From: a virus
Direction: 5' to 3' (one strand)
IMG/VR virus record: IMGVR_UViG_3300030333_006335
Span: 1-40,288 of that record
Length of the DNA stretch: 40,288 bases
Part shown: one piece after another, positions 35,112 to 40,288 of the stretch
Position numbering within the stretch: position 1 is the stretch's first letter
How the letters are laid out: every line of letters starts with the position of its first letter
Notes under the pieces: generated by a model
Seen by the model: the letters and a program-made list of their open reading frames with translations, nothing else
The model's database searches: none
Told to the model about the DNA's origin: nothing
Made by a program: the position numbers and the translations under genes

Positions 35112-35441
35112 ATGAGAACAGAGAGAGAAATAAGAGAAGTTCTTGCCGTTGAAAAAGATACTTGGGCTGACGGCGACCAAACCGACATGGTTATTAAGGG
35201 TTGGATTGAGGCACTTGAGTATGTGCTAGGTGGAAATGATTTAGTCGAACTGATAGATAATCTTGAAAAATCTATTAGTGAAAACAGTCTTGATGTGTGG
35301 ATGCATGATTTAAGTGATACAGTAAACGCTAGTTTTTTTGACCTCACAAAATATAGACGGGAAGATGGCTTAGTTTTTGAATATGACGGTTTTAGAAAAG
35401 AGTTTAATAGTTTGAAAAAAGCAATAAAGGGAGAATATTAA
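35112..35441 (+). CDS. Hypothetical early protein, 109 aa
   Basis: ATG 35112 follows AAGGAGGGAATTAGCATA. The protein is acidic and mostly helical. An N-terminal ERTEREIREVLAVEK-like helix precedes MVIKGWIEALEYVLGG, which resembles the helix-turn of small phage proteins with a GWIEALEWVL pattern. No catalytic motif. Its stop lies at the base of another GAA...TGA-loop hairpin. Confidence 0.68.
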   Translation: MRTEREIREVLAVEKDTWADGDQTDMVIKGWIEALEYVLGGNDLVELIDNLEKSISENSLDVWMHDLSDTVNASFFDLTKYRREDGLVFEYDGFRKEFNSLKKAIKGEY

Positions 35442-35481
35442 TATTTATTACTTGAAACATAGTGAAAGTAATAAATATTAA
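35438..35481 (+). other. 16-bp intercistronic hairpin with GAA...TGA loop
   Basis: TTAATATTTATTACTT pairs perfectly with AAGTAATAAATATTAA; the 12-nt loop is GAAACATAGTGA. It overlaps the TAA stop (35439-35441) of the 109-aa gene and ends 12 nt before the next AGGAGG ribosome site. No terminator T-run. Confidence 0.72.
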
Positions 35482-35501
35482 ATAACTAACAGGAGGAGCG
35501 A

Positions 35502-36005
35502 ATGAGCAAAAAAACAAGAAAAGCCTTGGGTGGTCGAACTTGGGGTGAACAACTTGAGCATGTTAAAAAGGTCATGTCTAAAATCGAGGACGAAGATCTA
35601 TATGATATTATTGAGTGGGTAGCATTGAATTTTATAAATGGTGTGGATGATGCGGTTAGATATTCCCAAGACGGTAAGGGAAACTCGGTTGATTCTTGGG
35701 ATAAGGAACAGAAATTAAATCTGCTATCAAGAATTTGGTGTGTTAATGATAAAGCAATTCAGCCGTTACTTAAGGGCAGAAGTGCTATCTTTAACCTAGG
35801 TACAGATGCAATAGCAAAAAATTGGGACATAATTGAAGAGGGGGAGTGCTTGGAATTTGAAAATATTAAATATCCCGACGGCAAAACAGGGATAGGTGTT
35901 AAAAAAGGCATTGGCATAACACAGGGCGAACTCGACGGCTTAACAGATGTGGAGCAAGAAATTATTAAAAACCTAGCACTAAACAATCAGTCAGGGGAGG
36001 CATAG
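35502..36005 (+). CDS. Hypothetical early protein, 167 aa
   Basis: Strong AGGAGG ribosome site 10-11 nt upstream of ATG 35502. The N-terminal 100 residues are helical (EQLEHVKKVMSKIEDEDLYD, NLLSRIWCVNDKAIQPLLK). The C-terminal part contains a small beta unit (FENIKYPDGKTGIGVKKGIG) and an acidic helix. No family is recognised. Three nucleotides separate its stop from the zinc-finger gene. Confidence 0.68.
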   Translation: MSKKTRKALGGRTWGEQLEHVKKVMSKIEDEDLYDIIEWVALNFINGVDDAVRYSQDGKGNSVDSWDKEQKLNLLSRIWCVNDKAIQPLLKGRSAIFNLGTDAIAKNWDIIEEGECLEFENIKYPDGKTGIGVKKGIGITQGELDGLTDVEQEIIKNLALNNQSGEA

Positions 36006-36008
36006 CAC

Positions 36009-36224
36009 ATGGTCACAGGAAAAGTAGTAACATTTAAAAAACATGAAGTTAAAAAATGCTCTATTTGTGACGACTATATAGATGTAATGATGGTCGGCAA
36101 GGAAAGAGGTTGGGATGATGGGCATAATGCAGAACCTATAAACGAGGGTAGGTGTTGTAATCAATGTAACGAAGATGTTGTAATACCGACAAGATTAGCA
36201 CAAGTGCTAGGGGAGGAAAAATAA
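36009..36224 (+). CDS. Zinc-finger protein, 71 aa
   Basis: Two cysteine pairs, CSIC (residues about 17-20) and CCNQC (about 49-53), bracket a WDDGHNAEPINEGR segment. That arrangement is typical of a widespread small phage zinc-ribbon protein of unknown role. A hydrophobic C-terminus reads DVVIPTRLAQVL. GGGGAGG lies 10-15 nt before ATG. The TAA stop overlaps the ATG of the next gene. Nucleic acid or protein binding is likely; no enzyme motif. Confidence 0.75.
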   Translation: MVTGKVVTFKKHEVKKCSICDDYIDVMMVGKERGWDDGHNAEPINEGRCCNQCNEDVVIPTRLAQVLGEEK

Positions 36225-36451
36225 TGGAAATGAGTCCGGAGCAAAAAGAAGTAATCACTAACTCAATTCATGATTGTGTGGTTAGAACAAAAGCATACTA
36301 TGAAAGAAACACAGATAGCACACTACAAAAAATAGTGTGGATGCTTGAAATAACAAGAATGTTTATAGATGCTTTGACGATGTTTATAGATGAGTTGGGT
36401 AAATTATCGAACAAGGTAGATGAAAAAGTATTTTGGGAGCTTAGAAAATGA
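36224..36451 (+). CDS. Hypothetical helical protein, 75 aa
   Basis: ATG overlaps the zinc-finger stop (TAATG), with GGGGAGGAAA 6-12 nt upstream. It is predicted all-helical with two amphipathic helices (NSIHDCVVRTKAYYERN; IVWMLEITRMFIDALTMFI). It ends with an ATGA overlap to the following gene. The second helix is hydrophobic but contains charges. No family is recognised. Confidence 0.65.
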   Translation: MEMSPEQKEVITNSIHDCVVRTKAYYERNTDSTLQKIVWMLEITRMFIDALTMFIDELGKLSNKVDEKVFWELRK

Positions 36452-36711
36452 AAACTAATGATATTAAAAAAGGCATGAAAATTAAAAGTGTGCAATTAGG
36501 CGCCCCTGTAACCGGGGTTATGATGGATAACATGAAGGGAGATACGAGACTAGTATATACACATGGCGAAGAAGTGGGGATGTTTAATGAGACCGGTTCT
36601 GTTTATTCTCATGATATTATTATGGCAGAAATAGCAGGCAAGTGGGTAAATATAAAGCACACAGAAAAACAATTAAAGCTTAAGGCTTTAGTCGAGAAAA
36701 CAATCAAATAA
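36448..36711 (+). CDS. Hypothetical small beta-barrel protein, 87 aa
   Basis: Starts within the upstream stop (ATGA). The sequence MKIKSVQLGAPVTGVMMDNM, then RLVYTHGEEVGMFNETGSVY, reads like a small SH3/KOW-type barrel, followed by a basic C-terminal helix (KQLKLKALVEKTIK). No family assigned. It precedes the PC4-like gene by 22 nt. Confidence 0.65.
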   Translation: MKTNDIKKGMKIKSVQLGAPVTGVMMDNMKGDTRLVYTHGEEVGMFNETGSVYSHDIIMAEIAGKWVNIKHTEKQLKLKALVEKTIK

Positions 36712-36733
36712 CCAAACAAAAAGGAGCATATAT

Positions 36734-37012
36734 ATGCCAACATACACAGAAACACCAAAAGCAAAACCCGAAACCGGAAAATACCATGATATATCTATTA
36801 GTGACAAATCACTAATTAGGGTCAGTAAGGATACGGTAAATGAAAAAACATTTGGCCAAATAAGAATTTGGACAAAGATAGGCGATGGCGATAGTGCTAA
36901 GTGGATACCTACGAAAAAGGGAGTAGCATTTGGATTAGATAAGTTAGAGGATATTATCCGCGCTTTGAGCATGGTTAGCATCGAGGGTGATGCTAAGGAG
37001 TTTGCCTCATAA
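36734..37012 (+). CDS. PC4-like ssDNA-binding protein, 92 aa
   Basis: The pattern IRVSKDTVNEKTFGQIRIW then WIPTKKGVAFGLDKLEDII matches the transcriptional coactivator p15/PC4 family. Members dimerise to bind single-stranded DNA through a curved beta-sheet; the KKGV turn and following helix are characteristic. Residues about 20-85 form the domain, and the N-terminus is a Pro/Lys/Thr tail. An AAGGAG ribosome site lies 8-9 nt upstream, and the start codon sits at the edge of the palindrome GCATATATATGC. This is the last gene before the terminator. Likely roles are replication, recombination or late transcription switching. Confidence 0.8.
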   Translation: MPTYTETPKAKPETGKYHDISISDKSLIRVSKDTVNEKTFGQIRIWTKIGDGDSAKWIPTKKGVAFGLDKLEDIIRALSMVSIEGDAKEFAS

Positions 37013-37243
37013 CACACCCCTCAATGGATAGTGGGTATGCTATCGTGCTAAGTGAATGGTATTTAAGTCCTTAAATATCTGCCCACAACCGCAAACAACA
37101 CTAATGCTCGAAAGGGGGCGCAAATCAGCGCCCCCTTTTTTTGTTCACAAGAAAGAAAACAAACCAACGCGCTCATCTACAAGGAGGAGGAGAGAGATAA
37201 GCGTATGTAAAATAACACACATATAAAGTATTAATCAAATTAT
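37013..37243. other. Convergent intergenic region
   Basis: No gene is supported between the converging early and replication modules. It holds TATTTAAG/CTTAAATA (near 37068-37085), the intrinsic terminator at 37114-37142, and an AAGGAGGAGGAGAGAGA purine run (37180-37198) without a frame after it. Confidence 0.5.
37114..37142 (+). terminator. Intrinsic terminator of the early operon
   Basis: GGGGGCGC (37114-37121), loop AAATCA, GCGCCCCC (37128-37135), then seven T. It closes the rightward operon 102 nt after the PC4-like stop. On the minus strand only three T follow, so termination of the converging transcripts would be weaker. Confidence 0.92.
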
Positions 37244-37384
37244 TTATTCAATAAGATTTACATAGTTCAAACAATTATCACAAACAAACATACCGCGCTC
37301 TTTTAGATTTGTAACACATGTTACTTTTTTGTTACACACATCACACATTAATCCATCATATTCATGTTTATTATTCTCTGTCAT
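37244..37384 (-). CDS. Small zinc-ribbon protein, 46 aa
   Basis: ATG 37384 to TAA 37246-37244 encodes a peptide with CDVC (residues 14-17) and CDNC (35-38), a clear four-cysteine zinc ribbon. It begins MTENNKHEYDGLM. The start overlaps the end of the 55-aa gene by 14 nt. It is the last gene of the right leftward operon, before the terminator region. Nucleic acid binding is likely. Confidence 0.65.
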   Translation of the reverse strand: MTENNKHEYDGLMCDVCNKKVTCVTNLKERGMFVCDNCLNYVNLIE

Positions 37385-37538
37385 CAATCTCACTTAGCAC
37401 GACACGAGTCTCACTTGGTATGCTAACTTCAAAACCCATATTCTCAGCCATTCTATAAATAAGATTAAAAAAACTTTGAACAGTTTCTTCTGACATATCA
37501 TCAGTTTTTTTTATGTTCATTTTCAATGATTTATTCAT
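37371..37538 (-). CDS. Small hypothetical protein, 55 aa
   Basis: The frame is open further upstream, but the start is placed at ATG 37538 because the stop of the 71-aa gene (TAG 37542-37540) lies one base before it. A longer start would overlap that gene by 150 nt in another frame. The peptide begins MNKSLKMNIKKTDD and continues with a helix (ETVQSFFNLIYRMAENMGF) and an acidic end (VVLSEIDDRE). No family recognised. Confidence 0.55.
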   Translation of the reverse strand: MNKSLKMNIKKTDDMSEETVQSFFNLIYRMAENMGFEVSIPSETRVVLSEIDDRE

Positions 37539-37539
37539 G

Positions 37540-37755
37540 CTAATAGTTGGGGGCCACATGTTCGAGTAACTTACTTGCGCTTTGTGATATACGAGGTAAG
37601 GCAGTAGGTAGCGCAAGAGGGTGCATATGACCCCCGATATAATAATAATTAGGCAGTCTCTTAGAAAGGGTAATTGCCAACCACCATTCATCTGTAGCCT
37701 CTTCTTTCATTTTTAGTAACCACATTGATTCTAAAAACTTTTTAAAGAGACCCAT
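37540..37755 (-). CDS. Small hypothetical protein, 71 aa
   Basis: ATG 37755 lies 12 nt after the stop of the initiator gene. The sequence is MGLFKKFLESMWLLKMKE then EWWLAITLSKRLPNYYYIGG, with a Pro/Ala-rich tail. It has several Trp/Tyr residues and no recognised motif. A weak GGCAG precedes the start. The one-base gap to the downstream gene suggests a compact operon. Confidence 0.5.
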   Translation of the reverse strand: MGLFKKFLESMWLLKMKEEATDEWWLAITLSKRLPNYYYIGGHMHPLALPTALPRISQSASKLLEHVAPNY

Positions 37756-37767
37756 ACCGAAAACTGC

Positions 37768-38760
37768 CTAATTAATTTTCATTTTATTTACCAAGCCGGC
37801 AAAGTCCTTTTCAAACTTCGTGCTAACTTGTTCAGAATTATCCTGCTGGGGATTATTAGCACGCTCGCCGCTCGCCCGCAGCGCGGGATCTTTTTTAGAC
37901 AGCTCCGTGCTAGTTTTTTGCTGTGACTTTTGCTGTTCCTCTAGTTTTCTAGCACTCTTTTCATGCTCAAGTAACCACTTATCTATGTATACACCATCAC
38001 CACAAACATTGCATATTTCAACGGCAGACTTATTATCAAACTCCTTAGCATTTTCACAAGACTCACAATAAAGAATTACTTTCTTATTTTCTTCAGTCAC
38101 ATGCTTAACAACGCTATTCTCATCTATCGATGTGTCTATAAATCTCTCTTGGTTCAACCATGTGCTAGCCATAGGTATGTAATCTAACTCCTTTCCTGTA
38201 TTTGCCCAATATTTTATATACATTTTCAGACCAAGCATAATATTTTCTAATGAAAAAGTTTTTCTAGCTTTTATAAAACTTTCCCTAGCTTTAATCTTTG
38301 CATGCTTGCGAGGATACTTTAACCAAAACTTTTCTTCAAATTCTTTTTCTATTTCATTTATAATTTTCTTACTTCTATTTTCTACTTCTTTCTTCTTCTT
38401 CTTAATGCTTGGCTTAGCTATAGCTTGGCTATTCCACCTCTTATTTGCTCCTTTTTTACCCGCTTGGCTCATACGCTCTCTGTATGCTGATAGTTTTTCT
38501 CTTTCCGATTCTAACCTAGAGTTATAAATATAACCATCTCTCTCTTTGAAGCATGTGCTAACTTTTTCCCAGTCCGACTCCCAGTTCTCTGGGTTACCGC
38601 ACAGTCTTTTTAGCGTGCTAACATCAGCAGGTAACTTCCCCTCAAGCCACTCGTGTGCTATTAGAGTTATGTATATTCCTCGCTGAGACATGCTCATTGT
38701 TACAACATTTATATCACTTAAAAAATCACTCGCATAAAATTGAAATGCCGGTGCTTTCAT
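37768..38760 (-). CDS. DUF1376/O-like replication initiator, 330 aa
   Basis: Residues 1-115 follow the DUF1376 pattern. FQFYASDFLSDINVVTMSM, RGIYITLIAHEWLEGKLP, LKRLCG and DGYIYNSRLESEREK lead into SQAGKKGANKRW. A winged-helix-like or DnaT/O-type domain follows at about 135-215 (EFEEKFWLKYPRKHAKIKA; MASTWLNQERF). A zinc ribbon lies near 230-260 (CESC and CNVC). A Gln/Ser/Lys-rich tail ends the protein. Phage proteins of this build load helicase or start replication at iterons. Its own gene contains an iteron-like motif (38407-38430). It follows the SH3-like gene by 1 nt. Initiator function is inferred from domain plan. Confidence 0.82.
   Translation of the reverse strand: MKAPAFQFYASDFLSDINVVTMSMSQRGIYITLIAHEWLEGKLPADVSTLKRLCGNPENWESDWEKVSTCFKERDGYIYNSRLESEREKLSAYRERMSQAGKKGANKRWNSQAIAKPSIKKKKKEVENRSKKIINEIEKEFEEKFWLKYPRKHAKIKARESFIKARKTFSLENIMLGLKMYIKYWANTGKELDYIPMASTWLNQERFIDTSIDENSVVKHVTEENKKVILYCESCENAKEFDNKSAVEICNVCGDGVYIDKWLLEHEKSARKLEEQQKSQQKTSTELSKKDPALRASGERANNPQQDNSEQVSTKFEKDFAGLVNKMKIN
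38407..38430. repeat. Iteron-like motif inside the initiator gene
   Basis: GCTTGGCT occurs twice (38407-38414 and 38423-38430) around AGCTATAGCT. The copy ATAGCTTGGCT (38420-38430) differs by one base from the fourth unit of array A. In lambda the O protein binds iterons lying inside its own gene, so a similar arrangement is possible. Confidence 0.45.
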
Positions 38761-38761
38761 G

Positions 38762-38971
38762 TTACTCGCCTCCTTTTATGTGTGTTATGTTTTTCAAACT
38801 CACACACCATTGTTTTGTTTTTGGAAATTTAGTCACGATAAAAGCCTTACCACTATCGGTGATACTTACAACAGTACCACTATGATTACTAATTTCCATT
38901 TCTTCGTTCATTGTTTGGAACTGAACATCATCATTTATGTTAATGTCATCTACGCTATTTACCTTTATCAT
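38762..38971 (-). CDS. Small SH3-like protein, 69 aa
   Basis: ATG 38971 is preferred over an in-frame GTG one codon earlier, with GAGGATA about 10 nt upstream. The sequence is beta-rich with short strands (VQFQTMNEEMEIS, TVVSITDSGKAFIVTKF, CVSLKNITHIKG). It suggests an SH3-like barrel found in small phage DNA-metabolism accessory proteins. No family named. It overlaps the resolvase gene by 17 nt. Confidence 0.6.
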   Translation of the reverse strand: MIKVNSVDDININDDVQFQTMNEEMEISNHSGTVVSITDSGKAFIVTKFPKTKQWCVSLKNITHIKGGE

Positions 38972-39278
38972 CACACTTATCCTCTAACCAAGAAGATAGA
39001 GGCTGAACAACTAATGGTTCGCCCCTATCTTGCTTGATAATTTGAACATCAACAACCTCTGTATTTGGTACAATCCAACTTGCTATTTTCTTTCTCACCT
39101 TGCATTGTATTCTGTATACTCTATCTTTGATTATAGCACGAACATCAACTTCCTCATGTTCACCAAGTGACAATCCGTTTGAAGCATATGCTCTTTCACA
39201 TGCAAATCCACGCTCTGATATTTTGTTTTTAATCTCACGCTCAAATCGATTGCCCTTGGCTTTTGATGGATGTGTCAT
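38955..39278 (-). CDS. Hjc-like Holliday junction resolvase, 107 aa
   Basis: A PD-(D/E)XK nuclease. KGNRFEREIKNKISERGF supplies the helix with the catalytic Glu, EEVDVRAIIKD supplies the Asp, and YRIQCKVRKK supplies the QxK motif. Length and order match archaeal and phage Hjc-type resolvases, with a C-terminal beta extension. ATG 39278 is used; a TTG three codons earlier would overlap the upstream stop. It resolves branched DNA after recombination or replication and before packaging. Confidence 0.78.
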   Translation of the reverse strand: MTHPSKAKGNRFEREIKNKISERGFACERAYASNGLSLGEHEEVDVRAIIKDRVYRIQCKVRKKIASWIVPNTEVVDVQIIKQDRGEPLVVQPLSSWLEDKCDDKGK

Positions 39279-39279
39279 A

Positions 39280-39606
39280 TTAACCAAACATCCTATAGTG
39301 TTCCCCTATGTGAATAGGATGGACACTAGGTTTAACGGGGGTAATTAATCTCCCCGTTATTTTGCATTTTCTTTTATCACACTCAACCAATCTACCATCT
39401 TTTTTTAATTCATTTACCCTTCCGGAAATAGCATTTATATCCAAATTTGAAACCCTTTGTATTTCCCTCAATGATACATCACTACTAGCATTGCCTGCAA
39501 TAATCGTGTCTACAAATTCCATAATTTTATCAGCTTGACTAGTCCGAGTGTTATTCTCTGTTATCTCTTTAAATGCAATCTTACTTGTTGTTCTTACGTT
39601 GGTCAT
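39280..39606 (-). CDS. Winged-helix DNA-binding protein, 108 aa
   Basis: Residues about 25-85 form a winged helix: SQADKIMEFVDTIIAGN, then LREIQRVSNLDINAISGRVN, with the wing at GRLVECDKRKCKITGRLI. The CxxTGR turn is common in phage winged-helix proteins. No effector domain. It lies one nucleotide before the resolvase start and may regulate the module, or bind the operator cluster. It resembles host-type repressors only in size. Confidence 0.75.
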   Translation of the reverse strand: MTNVRTTSKIAFKEITENNTRTSQADKIMEFVDTIIAGNASSDVSLREIQRVSNLDINAISGRVNELKKDGRLVECDKRKCKITGRLITPVKPSVHPIHIGEHYRMFG

Positions 39607-39615
39607 GATGCCCCC

Positions 39616-40288
39616 CTAAATTGGTAACCCATCATCCGGGTATGTTTCATTAAGTTCGTTAATTAATTTAATTAATTCATCAATGCTACACTCACTAAAC
39701 TTACGGTCTCCTATCTTACTGCCCTTAAATTCCTTAAAAGTCTCCAAGCCTATTCTATCAGCAATATCACTAATCTCCCTCGCTAAATCATCTCTCGTCC
39801 CTTCTCTCGTTAATTCATTAACATCATCTGCGGTTGTAGGCTCTCCATCTTCTTGGAGTGCTTTTTCCAATGCGTCATCAGAATCTGAAGCCGTGCTAGT
39901 TTTTATCGGATCATCGTCGACAGTGTCGGTGCTATCGGTGCTAACTGCTTCTTTTTTTCCGGCCCTAAAAAGTAGTTCAGCAGTAGCAAACATCTTTAAT
40001 TCCTCACCTAGGCTAGATTTATTTGCCATCCAATCAAGGTAATTAGATGGAACATCTGACCATTTTTCGCCTTTATGTTTCTTAAGTGAACATTCTCCCT
40101 CTCGGGTTTCTTCAGACCAAACTAATTTATTCTTTTTATCTGAGAAATCACCTGTGCTTTGATTCATAATAGCATTAGCCACCTCATCAGCAGATGCAAA
40201 TTCAGTTCCACCAAAACCGGCACTAGCAAGCGCTCTACCGATTGCAGATGTTTCACAATTTTCTAAAGCAGATGTTTCATTTATGTGA
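39616..40288 (-). CDS. Recombination/annealing-type protein, C-terminal 224 aa (partial)
   Basis: The frame enters from beyond the window and ends at TAA 39618-39616. Near the window edge, NCETSAIGRALASAGFGG and EFASADEVANAI resemble the conserved end of phage single-strand annealing (ERF-like or Rad52-like) proteins. Next, GEKWSDVPSNYLDWM and following residues look like the small C-terminal ExoX-type domain (YLxWM). The last 120 residues are acidic (SDSDDALEKALQED). The N-terminal core is missing from the window, so the family is provisional. Confidence 0.6.
   Translation of the reverse strand, partial: HINETSALENCETSAIGRALASAGFGGTEFASADEVANAIMNQSTGDFSDKKNKLVWSEETREGECSLKKHKGEKWSDVPSNYLDWMANKSSLGEELKMFATAELLFRAGKKEAVSTDSTDTVDDDPIKTSTASDSDDALEKALQEDGEPTTADDVNELTREGTRDDLAREISDIADRIGLETFKEFKGSKIGDRKFSECSIDELIKLINELNETYPDDGLPI

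Noticed and set aside
37371-37691. Longer 106-residue version of the 55-aa gene
   Set aside because: It would overlap the 71-aa gene by 150 nt in another frame; the start at 37538 lies one base after the upstream stop.

Overview
The window is a 40.3 kb piece of an AT-rich tailed double-stranded DNA phage genome. It carries large terminase, portal, scaffold, major capsid, nozzle-like tail and fibre genes in the usual order. A P22-type long portal, a gp10/gp12-like tail protein, a 2021-residue polyvalent (probably ejected) protein and the absence of tape measure, sheath and tail-tube genes point to a podovirus. Three proteins with LamG (concanavalin-like) domains and a glycine-rich fibre tip are typical of marine phages. 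Strong GGAGG-type ribosome binding sites before many genes argue for a host that uses Shine-Dalgarno initiation. The host cannot be named from the sequence. No integrase, recognisable lysogeny repressor, DNA polymerase or separate holin/endolysin is visible, and both ends of the window cut through genes.

Layout. (1) 28994 to 1, minus strand: the late module. In transcription order it holds a small DUF736-like protein, a small unknown, TerS, TerL, portal, scaffold, major capsid protein, a small decoration-type protein, a 41-residue basic peptide, two connector/adaptor candidates, nozzle, tail fibre, small internal proteins, the giant LPD38-like/M15-peptidase protein, and LamG adhesins. Most genes abut or overlap by a few bases (TAATG-type junctions). 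(2) 28995-29559: a divergent control region with CTAG-type palindromes, an AT-rich block, five in-phase 11-bp repeats and a strongly structured untranslated leader. (3) 29560-37012, plus strand: an early module of some 18 mostly small genes. It includes an extremely acidic 82-residue protein, two tiny membrane proteins, a MoxR/CobS-like AAA+ ATPase with a partner that may be a degenerate VWA protein, a zinc-finger protein and a PC4-like ssDNA-binding protein. It ends at a strong intrinsic terminator at 37114-37142. (4) 37244-40288, minus strand: a replication/recombination module with a DUF1376/O-like initiator, an Hjc-like PD-(D/E)XK resolvase, a winged-helix protein and an annealing-type recombination protein cut by the window end.

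How it fits together. The plus-strand block looks like early host takeover. The right minus-strand block looks like DNA replication and recombination. The left minus-strand block builds the particle, packages DNA and recognises the host surface. The giant protein probably combines wall cleavage during DNA entry (M15 peptidase near the N-terminus) with ejected-protein functions.

The most unusual content is not protein coding. (a) A set of intercistronic hairpins in the early operon has stems of unrelated sequence but perfect pairing, and loops that all start GAA and end TGA. (b) Two arrays of 11-bp phased repeats flank the first early gene, and a related motif lies inside the initiator gene. 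(c) A 62-nt tRNA-like fold has a canonical T-arm and acceptor stem but no D-stem. (d) GTGCTA/TAGCAC is about fourfold denser in the early and replication modules than in the late module.
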